Positions 36,760 through 45,938 are shown, counted from the stretch's first letter. The stretch: DNA of 64,000 nt from Haloarcula rubra (GCF_019599465.1 NZ_RKLR01000002.1:558001-622000), one strand, 5' to 3'. Numbers and translations are program-made. The notes: generated by a model not told the origin, from the letters alone.

Positions 36760-37420
36760 CGCCGTCGGCTACACCCGAATCTCCCAGGAGTCGGACACGT
36801 CCATCGACCGCCAGAAGCACCACATCCGCACGTACGCCGACGAGAACGGCCTCAAGCTCGAAGCCATCTACGACGACGGAGAACACTCCTCGGGCTTCGA
36901 CGAGAGCCGAGAGGAGTACCAGCGCGTCCGGGAGCGCGTGCAGTCTGGAGGGATCGCAGCGGTCATCGTCAACGACAAGCGTCGCCTCGCCCGGGACTTC
37001 GACGAGACGATGCGCCTCGTCCTCGATCTCCGCGAACACGACGTTGAGGCGCACACCTTCCAGGAGGGACGACTGGACCTGTCGGACCCGGTGCAGGCCG
37101 CCGTCGAAGTCCTCCAAGCCGCCAGCGAACACGAGGCGAAAAAGAAGGAGATTGAGCGCGCCCGCGAGGCCGTCCAGGAGCGCATTGAGAATGGGTACGA
37201 CCACGGCCGCCCGCCTATCGGCTTCCAGTTCGATGACGCTGGCGAACGGTGGGTGCCGGACCGAGAGGGCCGTTTTGAGCACGTCGTCGAGGCCATCCGC
37301 ATGGTGGAGGACGGAGCGACTTACCGCGACGTCCAAGAAGAGCTGGACATCGCACCCTCAACGATGTCGGGCGTGATGGACCGCCGCGACCGCTACCTCC
37401 AGGAGACTGAGAGCCCATAA
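36752..37420 (+). CDS. Small serine recombinase (resolvase family)
   Basis: A 222-residue recombinase. The catalytic domain begins AVGYTRISQESDTSIDRQKH, with the nucleophile Ser in TRIS, then VIVNDKRRLARDFDETMRL, which supplies the conserved Arg region. The C-terminal part has a helix-turn-helix-like stretch ATYRDVQEELDIAPSTMSGV. It has no large-serine-integrase extension, so it is resolvase/invertase-like. It would act on a res or inversion site, perhaps resolving dimers of a circular form of the element. It overlaps the AbrB-like gene by eight bases. Confidence 0.85.
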   Translation: MSSAVGYTRISQESDTSIDRQKHHIRTYADENGLKLEAIYDDGEHSSGFDESREEYQRVRERVQSGGIAAVIVNDKRRLARDFDETMRLVLDLREHDVEAHTFQEGRLDLSDPVQAAVEVLQAASEHEAKKKEIERAREAVQERIENGYDHGRPPIGFQFDDAGERWVPDREGRFEHVVEAIRMVEDGATYRDVQEELDIAPSTMSGVMDRRDRYLQETESP

Positions 37421-37822
37421 GCAACGACGTCGATCCCGAGGATCTTATCCTCTGAACTCGCCAATTTGTATCTTCCGTTTTAGGGTGTCATTGAAGAGTT
37501 CACAATATGGGTAATTTCAATGTTATCGGAGGAGAATCGTGTGCTCAACTACATGCGAGCTGACCGCTGGCCCCCTGTCAGAACTAAGTGATGTTCAGTG
37601 TATCGTGCTGAATACAGCGCGCGAGTCGGTTATCGCTCGGTCTCCATCACCGGTTTTGCTGAGTGTTAGACAAAGCTGACGTCCTTAATGACGTCAAAGA
37701 GCGAGTGTCTCATTCTTTCATATGCTCTATGGAAAACTGGGTGGCCAGACCAACAGTAGCTTCTTCTGTCGGGGCGTCAGATCTCGCTGAACGTGCGAAT
37801 CTACGATTGTCACCGGTGGCGC
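37421..37822. other. Intergenic region with inverted repeats
   Basis: About 400 bases with no credible gene, visibly A/T-rich. It contains a 7-6-7 palindrome at 37678-37697 (TGACGTC/GACGTCA arms) and one member of a 13-base inverted pair (37605-37617). It separates the recombinase from the McrC-like gene, which converges on it from the right. Confidence 0.5.
37605..37617 (+). repeat. Left member of a 13-base inverted repeat flanking the McrBC-like operon
   Basis: GTGCTGAATACAG here and its exact reverse complement at 43194-43206 enclose both restriction genes. It could be a cassette boundary or a terminal repeat relic; no transposase is present. Confidence 0.4.
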
Positions 37823-39157
37823 TCAGTTGAAGACGAAGAGGTCGTCAATAGAGAGCTCTCCGAGCCACGAATATACCAAATGCTGAAGTGCGACCTCAGA
37901 GACTTCAGGTTCGAACGCGACGCCGTCTGACACGATGAATCCGGAGAGACTGATATCGTCTCGTCCCAACAGGTACGATGAGCTATCCCAACCACCGTGC
38001 CCCGGGTCTGGCTTAGCGAATTCAAAATACCGCATGAGTTCGTAGATTCCGTCGGAGAGAGTGGACCGACTTTCGGTATGTTTGATCTCTCCCAGAATCA
38101 CATGATTTGGTTGGCCATCTGCTTGGTCCATCGGATAGCGCTCTATCACGATGTCGGGCCGGCCTGAATAGAGGGACCGCCTGGTATCGTGATCCATGAT
38201 ATCCCGGTGTCGGTCAAGTGCCCGCCGTGACTGGCGAATATATTGTACGGAATTGTTCTCCGGCACCGGTTCGTGAAAGCGTAGCCGTCCAGTGTTGTCG
38301 TGATAGATTCGATACTCCCAGTTACTGTCAGCCATGACTGCAATCGCGTCGCTGCCACGCTCGATCGATCGTAACGTTACCTCCGCCTGCTCCGAGAAAG
38401 CGTTGAGAAGCTCAAAGATAACGGCCAGTTCAAATAGGGTTGCCGTTTCGGGGACAGATAGGGATTCCAACAGCACCCGCCCAGCGTCATCGTCATCGAA
38501 GTCTCGGGCCAGAAGCCGTTCGTACAGTCGATAGAGGTCGTAGGCTTCATAGTAGAGCGGTTGACGAGATTGCCGGGCCTGATCTAGAGCCTTTGGCGTG
38601 ACCCTGGTATCGCTATCGGCGTTGATCCGGTTCAGGTGGACGTTTCGGTTGTAATGGCGCAGGAAGGACTGGATATTGCCATCGTCCCATCGGTCGCGTC
38701 GCCACTGGTAATCAATCTCCAGCAGCTCACTCCTGGCTGTCTCGGCAATAATCGACAATAAGGCCTTCATCAAGACGTTTTGTGGTAGTTGATACTCAGT
38801 TGTTGCCGACCGTGTCACGAACCTGGATGTATCACCTGGGTGCTCCGAATAGCGTTGTCGGATGGTCTGGCCCCAGTCAATCGCCCCCCGTATTTCCCCA
38901 CGAGTCTCCTCGCTCTCGACTGTGCTGTCGGTTTTTACCCGCCGGAGCCGATCGTGAAGCTCCGACAGGTAGTCCTGAACTGGCTCCGAGAGGGCAAACC
39001 GGATCCTGAGCAACCGATCAAGGTCCTGAATCTGGAGGCCCGTTTTGTCGAGAGCATGTACCAACTGCTCCTGGCCAATCGGCCGCCCCGATTTTAGATA
39101 GGCTATGAGCTCTGTCTGAACCCTCTCAGTGAGGGTTTCACGCGTCGTCTTTGTCAT
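37823..39157 (-). CDS. McrC-like restriction nuclease subunit (PD-(D/E)XK)
   Basis: A 444-residue partner of the McrB-like gene. An N-terminal domain ending EIRGAIDWGQTIRQR then PQNVLMKALLSII is typical for the McrC/DUF2357-like family. The C-terminal nuclease has SGRPDIVIERYP (Asp335), NHVILGEIKHT (Glu357, Lys359) and YELMRYFEF, a complete PD-(D/E)XK site. It would be the DNA-cleaving subunit driven by McrB-type NTP hydrolysis, cutting modified DNA. Its start overlaps the upstream gene by 20 bases. Codon use is visibly more A/T-rich than the chromosome, suggesting transfer. Confidence 0.8.
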   Translation of the reverse strand: MTKTTRETLTERVQTELIAYLKSGRPIGQEQLVHALDKTGLQIQDLDRLLRIRFALSEPVQDYLSELHDRLRRVKTDSTVESEETRGEIRGAIDWGQTIRQRYSEHPGDTSRFVTRSATTEYQLPQNVLMKALLSIIAETARSELLEIDYQWRRDRWDDGNIQSFLRHYNRNVHLNRINADSDTRVTPKALDQARQSRQPLYYEAYDLYRLYERLLARDFDDDDAGRVLLESLSVPETATLFELAVIFELLNAFSEQAEVTLRSIERGSDAIAVMADSNWEYRIYHDNTGRLRFHEPVPENNSVQYIRQSRRALDRHRDIMDHDTRRSLYSGRPDIVIERYPMDQADGQPNHVILGEIKHTESRSTLSDGIYELMRYFEFAKPDPGHGGWDSSSYLLGRDDISLSGFIVSDGVAFEPEVSEVALQHLVYSWLGELSIDDLFVFN

Positions 39158-42100
39158 CGAAGTCGATAGCGAACATATCTTCGGCAGTGGCTTTCAGGGC
39201 CCCTATATCGACACCAGGGGTCACCTCGCGGTCATTGTCGACCTGGCCTTCATCCTCGACACCAGCCTCCGTGTCTTCGGGCTCATGATCTGAGTGGACC
39301 CACTGAATGGTCGTGCTATCGTTTAGCGAATTAATCAGATCTTTCTGCTCATCAGGCCGCAAGCCCTCCAGTTGAGGGTAGACTAGTGATATCACCGCAC
39401 TAGTTAGTGCACTTCCTGCCGCCTCGCTATCATAAGCTGCCGTGTAAGAGACAAGGTCCTCAATAAGGGCGGGACCGATTTCATGGCCGGCGTTGATATT
39501 CGCCCAAAGGACTGCGATTCGATCCCCAATATTGTCGAGAGTTCTAGCCAGTCCGACTGAGTCGTCATCTACATCCTCTTCGATATCCAACTCGGTGGTT
39601 GGGTCGATCGCTAGCCAGGAGGTGGCGTAGTTATCCTTACCAGCTGCCGGATTCAACAGCCAGGCCTGAACGTCACCGTCTTCGATCAGCTCGGGGATGC
39701 CGACATGGATGAACGCGAAGCGCCGCATGAAAGCATAGGACATTTCATAGAGTGAGGCTTTATCTGCCGTGTTCATAGTCCCCAATAGCCGCCATTGCGG
39801 TGTCACAGGATAGCGATCTGGGTTGGTTGCGATCGCTTCCCGCTGTTCCTGGAGGGTCCCGTCATCGACCCAGTCAATCTTCACTGTGTCATCGCGTTCG
39901 TAGGGGAGCTCGACGGAGTCACCGGACAGGACCGAGAACAACTGGCCAAACGCTTTGTCGATATTCGAGCGGTTGAGTTCGTCGATCACCAGCCACCTGG
40001 TCCGGATGTCTCCTTCATCTGTCCGGAAGCACCGTAGGAACTGCCCGGGTGAGAACTTTAGGCTCCCATCTTTTTCATTCTGGCTGGGCATGTAGCCGCC
40101 GACGGTATCGTATGCTGTCCACTCGGCTGTTGCTGTCGTGAACACTGAGCCGTCGATGACCCCTGCCTCAGTCAGCTGGGCACAGACTGCTGTTGCCAGT
40201 TTCGATTTTCCCGTTCCTGGCGGGCCAGTGAACACGATGTGTTTACCGCCGTTCAGCGCTGCTCTGATTTGATTTCGGATCGAAACGGCCTGCTCACTCG
40301 GATAGTAGAGTCCTTCCGGGAGGTCTGGTTCGACCGGTGGTAACGAGAGCCGGTCTTCCAGTCGATCTATATTCTGTTGGGCAGTCCCCAACTGCATGAG
40401 TTTCTCACCAGCCGATTCGGAGACACAATAGAGGTATTCCTGGTTTGGGCCCGAGGGCCCCATCGGATTATACTTCTCCAGGCGATATTTGTCTTGGATG
40501 AAAATCGGATAGAGATCGGTCAACCCGATCGGCTCTTTAAATTGCGTAAAAGTGACATCGATTTGCTGTTTGTATGCTCCATCGACCTCTGTCACGTAAG
40601 CTTCCGACGCAACGACTGAATAGCCGAGTAGCTCCCCGTCGTGATAATTGAAGACGGTGTCACCTACCTCCAGTTTCCCAAGGTTGTGTGACCAGCGCTC
40701 ATCAAGACCCGCCTGCAGGTACTTGTCAGCGACTGGTGCTTTTCCCTCACTCTGGTTCACCCAATAATAGGGGGCGGTTGCAGGGTTGTCGATATCCGGT
40801 AGCGATGGGAGCCGTCGTTGGCCAGATTTGGTTTTCTTCTCGGTCGTTTTAGTCTCCCCATCGCTTAGCCCCAAAGTCGTGTGGAGAGCATCAGCAATCT
40901 CCTGATACGTACGGTCCGTGTCGACAAACGAGCGCTTCCGACACGTTGCGGCGCCGATCTGCTGGTAGGCCTCCTCTGAGAGGGTTTCTAAGGTCCACTG
41001 ATTGAAGACCTCTTGATTGTAGGTGATCGTGATCGGTAGTCCTTGCTCTGCGACCGGGAACCAATCGACTTGGATGAAGCGGTCATGAGGCATTTCAATG
41101 TCGCCATTGTATTCATCGAGGACAGCATCTTGATCGGTCGAATCAAAACCAGCCGTCACGACCCCAAAACCATATACACGGCTCAAGTTGTCTTTCTGTG
41201 AGCCTGCTACGATGAGGTCCCCGTCCTCGATGTTTGTGACGAAATCATAGAGCTGCTGTTCGCTCTGATTCTTCTGCCAGTTTTCACGGACGTCCTGCGA
41301 GGCAGATTGGACATCTGCCAGCTCATGTCCCCCGAACCCAACGGAGGCAATCCCACACTCTGACCATACCTCCCATAGTCCTCCGCCCGAGCCTGGCCCG
41401 ATACGCCACATCTGGCCGGCTGGCATTGTCATCGTCGGTGTAGAGCCGACAGTCTTCAACAACTGTTGATAGGTGCTGATAATGTTTTGTAGATCTTCTC
41501 CGGTAGTATCCTCTGAGGACTGTTTGAATGCAGTCTCACCGTATTCACGATAACAGATCGCCCCACGCCCATACTTTCGGGCCTTTGAAGTATCATTAGT
41601 CAACTCAGGCGACTGTGCGGTGAATCGGTCAGGGACCGTTGCAAGCGCCTCTCTGTAGGATTCGGCAGCTCGGTCTAACAGGTCGTAGGTATTTGCACCC
41701 GACTCTGCGCAATGACTTGCTTTGGTTGCTTCTTGGGCGCCTTGATTCAGGGTTAAAAAGACACTATCTGCAGCCGGGTCAAAAAGAAACACAACATAAA
41801 TTCCGTTTTGGGTACTCGTAGTGTGATTTTTATCGAAGACAGCCACATAAGGGTCATATGCCATTGTCCCCTGGCCCATTCCAGCACGGATTTTGTAATC
41901 GAGGTCTGTCTCGGCGACAAACTCCTTGATTGCAGCCGTCGCTTCACTTTTTAACCAGCCCTGCAGGCGGGGATAGTTCGAAACGCTTCGCTCAGCCTCA
42001 CTTCCGGAGATCTCCTCTTTCGCAGGATACCTCGATGCTATTTCTCCTAATACGTATTTGAGCCCAAGCTCCCTGGGCTTGGGGCCGATCATCGCTGGCG

Positions 42101-43019
42101 TGGCCATGCGCCGTTGGTCCGTGATCGACTCCAGAAGTAATTCGACTTGAGCGGGACCCTCAAACTCCTCTAAACCGTCTTTGTCAACTTCGGTGATCAC
42201 TCGGAGTAGCTGGCCGATCTCAATATTCAGTGACACTTCATGGTCAGTCTCTTCGGTGGCGTGACCACAGAACTCCAGATAGTCAAGCTTGAAATCCTCG
42301 TAATGAACATGAGCCTCGTTGTAATCATCCGTCGAGGGATAACCAAACAGTTCCAAACCAGCTAGCGTCTGGCTGTTTATTGGGGGCGCCTCATCGATGT
42401 GAAACCGGCCGTAGAGCTCCCGAACCATCCACTTCGCATCTAGCTCATCTTCCCATCCAGTGTCATAACTGCTCGCATCCTGGATCTCTCCGATCAAGGT
42501 CGCTAATTCTTCGGGTTCTCGCCCCTTTGTCTCAGTCCACTTCTCGTAGATGTTGCTTCCCGAATCCGTACTGACACCGCTGTTGAGGTGATCCCGGACA
42601 GCCTTGAATGTCTCCAGATCAGGGCTTGAGATAAACGCTTCAACATTAGTCTGAAACCCATCAAAGTCATAGGGGTCCACAAAGTCGAAATGCTCTCCTT
42701 GTGGCTGTTCTTCAGCTACTGCCTGCCACTGCTCAAGCAGTGATTCGCCCTCTTTTGAGACTGACTGAAGTGCCAGGCCATCCGTCTCAAGATCAACGAT
42801 TCTGTAGTCACCTGGGCGAAGGCGTTCGATCGCGCCAATGGATGTCAGGTCCTGAAGGGCCCTCCGCATCGACTGGCGGTGTGTACTAGAAGTAGGAAAT
42901 TGCGACTGTAGCCGAGGCTTTGCCTGGGTAAACAATGCCTCAACACAGAATTCATCCCGCGACGACCACTGCTGAAACCGTTCTATCTCCCGGCAAACGG
43001 CTTCTCCCCAATCTGTCAT
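39138..43019 (-). CDS. McrB-like restriction motor with DUF3578 and two EVE/PUA-like domains
   Basis: A 1293-residue protein. In order: an N-terminal winged-helix-like region (about 15-75); an unassigned helical part; a DUF3578 (MrcB_N) domain (about 365-495) with GQGTMAYDPYVAVFDKNHTT; a first EVE/PUA-like domain (about 535-690) starting QMWRIGPGSGGGLWEVW; a second (about 745-860) starting PYYWVNQSEGK; and a McrB AAA+ domain (about 900-1130). The AAA+ has Walker A GPPGTGKS, Walker B WLVIDELNR and GTMNTADKAS, the McrB form of sensor/nucleotide motif. It should recognise modified cytosines or similar and drive the nuclease subunit. ATG 43019 is supported by an ACAATAAG box centred 27 bases upstream. 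DUF3578 and AAA+ are secure; EVE calls are by pattern. Confidence 0.8.
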   Translation of the reverse strand: MTDWGEAVCREIERFQQWSSRDEFCVEALFTQAKPRLQSQFPTSSTHRQSMRRALQDLTSIGAIERLRPGDYRIVDLETDGLALQSVSKEGESLLEQWQAVAEEQPQGEHFDFVDPYDFDGFQTNVEAFISSPDLETFKAVRDHLNSGVSTDSGSNIYEKWTETKGREPEELATLIGEIQDASSYDTGWEDELDAKWMVRELYGRFHIDEAPPINSQTLAGLELFGYPSTDDYNEAHVHYEDFKLDYLEFCGHATEETDHEVSLNIEIGQLLRVITEVDKDGLEEFEGPAQVELLLESITDQRRMATPAMIGPKPRELGLKYVLGEIASRYPAKEEISGSEAERSVSNYPRLQGWLKSEATAAIKEFVAETDLDYKIRAGMGQGTMAYDPYVAVFDKNHTTSTQNGIYVVFLFDPAADSVFLTLNQGAQEATKASHCAESGANTYDLLDRAAESYREALATVPDRFTAQSPELTNDTSKARKYGRGAICYREYGETAFKQSSEDTTGEDLQNIISTYQQLLKTVGSTPTMTMPAGQMWRIGPGSGGGLWEVWSECGIASVGFGGHELADVQSASQDVRENWQKNQSEQQLYDFVTNIEDGDLIVAGSQKDNLSRVYGFGVVTAGFDSTDQDAVLDEYNGDIEMPHDRFIQVDWFPVAEQGLPITITYNQEVFNQWTLETLSEEAYQQIGAATCRKRSFVDTDRTYQEIADALHTTLGLSDGETKTTEKKTKSGQRRLPSLPDIDNPATAPYYWVNQSEGKAPVADKYLQAGLDERWSHNLGKLEVGDTVFNYHDGELLGYSVVASEAYVTEVDGAYKQQIDVTFTQFKEPIGLTDLYPIFIQDKYRLEKYNPMGPSGPNQEYLYCVSESAGEKLMQLGTAQQNIDRLEDRLSLPPVEPDLPEGLYYPSEQAVSIRNQIRAALNGGKHIVFTGPPGTGKSKLATAVCAQLTEAGVIDGSVFTTATAEWTAYDTVGGYMPSQNEKDGSLKFSPGQFLRCFRTDEGDIRTRWLVIDELNRSNIDKAFGQLFSVLSGDSVELPYERDDTVKIDWVDDGTLQEQREAIATNPDRYPVTPQWRLLGTMNTADKASLYEMSYAFMRRFAFIHVGIPELIEDGDVQAWLLNPAAGKDNYATSWLAIDPTTELDIEEDVDDDSVGLARTLDNIGDRIAVLWANINAGHEIGPALIEDLVSYTAAYDSEAAGSALTSAVISLVYPQLEGLRPDEQKDLINSLNDSTTIQWVHSDHEPEDTEAGVEDEGQVDNDREVTPGVDIGALKATAEDMFAIDFDDKDDA

Positions 43020-43193
43020 AGGAATCAGTTCCTTAGCCAGCACTTATTGTTTTTCCGACAACGCTCGATCATAACATTCAAGCGTTATTCTAACGGAAAA
43101 TTTCGACTTTTCTTGTACATGTATGCCATGCTGGATTAGGAAATGTCAGTCAAAAACCGCAGTGTCACACGGGCATTTCGCCGTATCTATCCT

Positions 43194-43206
43194 CTGTATT
43201 CAGCAC
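43194..43206 (-). repeat. Right member of the 13-base inverted repeat
   Basis: CTGTATTCAGCAC, exact reverse complement of 37605-37617. Confidence 0.4.
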
Positions 43207-43362
43207 ACGACTCGTGGCAGCTTTCGGGCAGATCTCCGAGTGACATGTTCGAGCACTCGTCTGTATTGAACGAGTAGAGGGCGAGAAGAACGAGTGTGAG
43301 ATCCGTTGTATGACACCCTCTCTTCCGTTTGCCTATTTTTACCGACACCTAATTCCTATTTG

Positions 43363-43694
43363 GGCCGCCGGAGCGTGGCCTATAGGCTAACACTGCAGCT
43401 GGCCCTCCGGAGTGGACCCGTTCTTGGCCGGCAGGCACCGCTATCACCCTTCCGAGTGACCCACTTCAAAAAGGCCAACCCATCCACAGAATAGGGCGAA
43501 TATGCTGGCCCCTGAGGCGAATCAGATGGGATCCAGAGTCGATGTTCGCCCGGCTCCTTGACCATCTTCCCCGATATCGCCCAACTCTCGGCCGGTGAAG
43601 CGTGACCTGTGAGCTGGCTGTGCTGCAGCCGGTTTTCCGGGATAGACCCATTCCTGACCGGCAAAAACCGTTTTCGGCCGCCTCAAGTGACACC
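43363..43694 (+). repeat. Diverged direct duplication of about 100 bases
   Basis: 43363-43464 and 43590-43694 align along their length: each starts GGCCG, has AGCGTG(G/A)CC, a CTGCAG block, GACCC(G/A)TTC(T/C)TG(G/A)CCGGCA, and ends in AGTGAC. Many substitutions and small gaps separate them. A weaker third similarity may lie near 43789-43840. Function unknown. Confidence 0.5.
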
Positions 43695-44729
43695 GAAAGT
43701 CCACTCCCGGCAAAGCAAGAGGTGGGATAGGCCGGGCCACGAGCAAACCCCGGTTGACAAGGCCGACCAGACAGGAAGTGGACCGACTAGCTCCCCGATG
43801 TCCACCAATTCTCCCGGCAATCATGCTCTGCTGGCCGACAATTCTGCGCCCGACTGATCATCCTTACCCACTCACGCCATTCATCCTCGATGGACAGTCC
43901 AATTTATCGGCCATCACGGACAGGGCGAGATACTATTGTCCGGGTCTACACACGGTTCTGGTCGTCCAAAGGCGCCGAACCGACTTTGGGACCCGGAACC
44001 GGTGTGACTAGCGCGAGTGTCACCGACTGAACTGGGGATAGCTGGCATCGAACACGATACCAGTCCGCGTAAACCCCGACTTCTCCATCGTTGACGGAGA
44101 CAAATGGGCAGATTGCTCTTACATCGCCACCATCACAGATCGAGGTCGGCCTGGCGCGCAGACACGAACGAACCACTGATTCTGGCAGTCCTCCATATCT
44201 ATGAGCACCGTTGACGGCTTCGCCAATCCAACCGAGAGATATCCGTTCTATCCCGTGAGACGCCGTCTGTGAAAACGGGCCTGTAGGGATGGATGTACTG
44301 GCAGGCGGCGCCCACTGAGACCGCACCAGCGACAGGCACAGTGGGCCGTTCTATTCGCACGACGGGCGCCATTATAATGGCGGGAGCGATAGGCGCTGGC
44401 CTTGTTCGCCTGTCCCTCGCGGGATGCTCCCGATTCGTTGGTTCCCGCTCTATCTCTCTGAGGCACGCCTGTTCCGGTACTCGTTGAGGTGGGCAAGATG
44501 GATCCGACCATTACCGCCACGCCTGGGTCCTTTTTTATTCTTCTCCGCTCTCTCAGTGTGGGTTATCGCCGGCAATTGGGCGGCGAATTGCCTATCCATA
44601 TCGGGCAAGCGGACACGTGGCCGGATCGAATAAGGTGACCGTGACTGCATGCCCGTATTTCCGGCCTTGAGACTCGCAACAGAACCAAATTATCAATTCC
44701 GGCCCGTGAGAAGCGTTCTGATCGGTGGG

Positions 44730-45386
44730 TTATTCTTTGTCAGTGGCCGTGTCGCTGTCCAATATGTCGTCTTCTCGCAGACGTTCCAAATCCTCGTTAT
44801 CGAGATCACCGTGCCTTACCAGAGCACCAATCTCCTTATCGGTGAGCCACTCACCGTCTCGAAGCTTCTCCATCGCGCGCTCGGGGTCGACGAATCGGAC
44901 ACGCCAATCTACCTCGATGTTCACCGACGCAATAGCCGCCTTCTGATGCTCTCCTTCCGTCGCCTTCCGGCTCCGGTTACTCCCTATCTCGATGGCTTCC
45001 TCTAGGAGTCGTTCGAAGTTCACATGAGTGTGCTCAGTGATGCCATAATAGCTGAATGCGAGAGCCCACCGAATACCGTCGTACACCTCGCTGATCTCTG
45101 AACCCTCTGGCGGCTCAGTGATGTCGCTAAATATAGTCTGCAAATCACGGTCATCCAGGTAGTGGAAGAGCAGTTCGAAGTCTACGAGACCGTTCCGTAT
45201 CCGGTCACGCATCCGCTGGCGTAGCTGCGTCTCCGATGCGTCACTGATGTCTTTTTCTCCCAGCAGGTATTCTCGGTCATCGTAGGTGAGAAGTCCCTGG
45301 GGTCGATCATGCGGATCTTTGTTATGCCTGAGCCAGCTCTCCCTTTCGTCCTCGGGGTCATCGTCTAATTCGTCGGTGGTACACAT
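44730..45386 (-). CDS. Haloarchaeal accessory protein of unknown function
   Basis: A 218-residue, charged, soluble protein. The N-terminal DERESWLRHNKDPHDRPQGLLTYDDREYLLGEK is a pattern I associate with hypothetical proteins scattered through haloarchaeal accessory regions. The middle is helical (QRMRDRIRNGLVDFELLFHYL) and the end acidic. A DNA-associated regulatory role is possible but nothing visible proves it. It is divergent from the small gene at 45453 across a 66-base promoter region, a common layout of regulator and target or toxin and antitoxin. Confidence 0.7.
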   Translation of the reverse strand: MCTTDELDDDPEDERESWLRHNKDPHDRPQGLLTYDDREYLLGEKDISDASETQLRQRMRDRIRNGLVDFELLFHYLDDRDLQTIFSDITEPPEGSEISEVYDGIRWALAFSYYGITEHTHVNFERLLEEAIEIGSNRSRKATEGEHQKAAIASVNIEVDWRVRFVDPERAMEKLRDGEWLTDKEIGALVRHGDLDNEDLERLREDDILDSDTATDKE

Positions 45387-45452
45387 GATTAACAGTATGT
45401 ACTAACCATGGGTACACAAAAGCCTAATTACCCGGGATTCATTGAGGGGTGT

Positions 45453-45614
45453 ATGTCGGTGAACTCCGATGAAGGATGGACGTCGATCCCCGTCCGTCCC
45501 AGTACTCGAGACAAAGTGAGCGATGTCAAGGACACCGGAGAATCTTGGAGTGACACCCTGGAACGCCTACTTGAGGAGGGCAACACACAGGAACCACTAA
45601 GATCTCCGAATTAA
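45453..45614 (+). CDS. Small antitoxin-like (VapB/DUF7557-like) protein
   Basis: A 53-residue protein, MSVNSDEGWTSIPVRPSTRD then SWSDTLERLLEEGN. The pattern of a beta strand with IPVRPSTRDKV, followed by a W-S-D-T-L-E-R-L-L helix, is that of short ribbon-helix-helix/VapB-type antitoxins in haloarchaea. No PIN toxin follows it, so it is an orphan or a plain regulator. ATG 45453 follows a purine-rich GAGGGGT. It is divergent from the 44730-45386 gene. Confidence 0.55.
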   Translation: MSVNSDEGWTSIPVRPSTRDKVSDVKDTGESWSDTLERLLEEGNTQEPLRSPN

Positions 45615-45938
45615 AGATATCGCTCAACGCGTCTGAATCGTCCAACGACAGGCACCACCCGTAGAACGGGAGGCCGCTCGGGTGTCCTACCACCCGTCAC
45701 CGTGGCCCGTCGTTGAAACAACCGATATGGGAGCCGTCCTATACGCACGTACAACAGGACGACCGTGTTAACACATTAGCAATCGTTGCTAATGAGAGTT
45801 CGGGTTCGTTCTGTTTTCGGCGGCTCCGGTCTCGCCGGCCTAACCGGCCCATCACCGGACTATGGAAAGCAAAAACGATGGACTGATCATAGCGGATCGC
45901 CCCGAAGAAACGACTCTCACCGAGCGAGGTGCCGGCCG
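45615..45938 (+). promoter_or_regulatory. Intergenic region with two strong palindromes
   Basis: About 320 bases without a convincing gene. GTGTTAACAC (45765-45774) abuts a perfect inverted repeat with nine-base arms CATTAGCAA / TTGCTAATG and a TCG centre (45774-45794). Together they make a 30-base symmetric block, a good operator candidate for the small genes downstream. Another GC-rich inverted repeat may lie near 45656-45720. Confidence 0.5.

Larger units (their letters stand above)
43020..44729. other. 1.7 kb region without a recognisable gene
   Basis: All frames on both strands give only short, compositionally odd ORFs; none has a known domain or haloarchaeal codon use. The start holds the promoter of the McrB-like gene (43041-43055) and the right member of the 13-base inverted pair (43194-43206). 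A diverged duplication lies at 43363-43694. The rest could be decayed genes, an RNA gene or a spacer between cargo blocks; I cannot choose. Confidence 0.5.

Noticed and set aside
43380-43857. Several 80-100-residue frames in the gap after the McrB-like gene
   Set aside because: Both strands are equally open, no start signals or family features, and they overlap a diverged DNA duplication.
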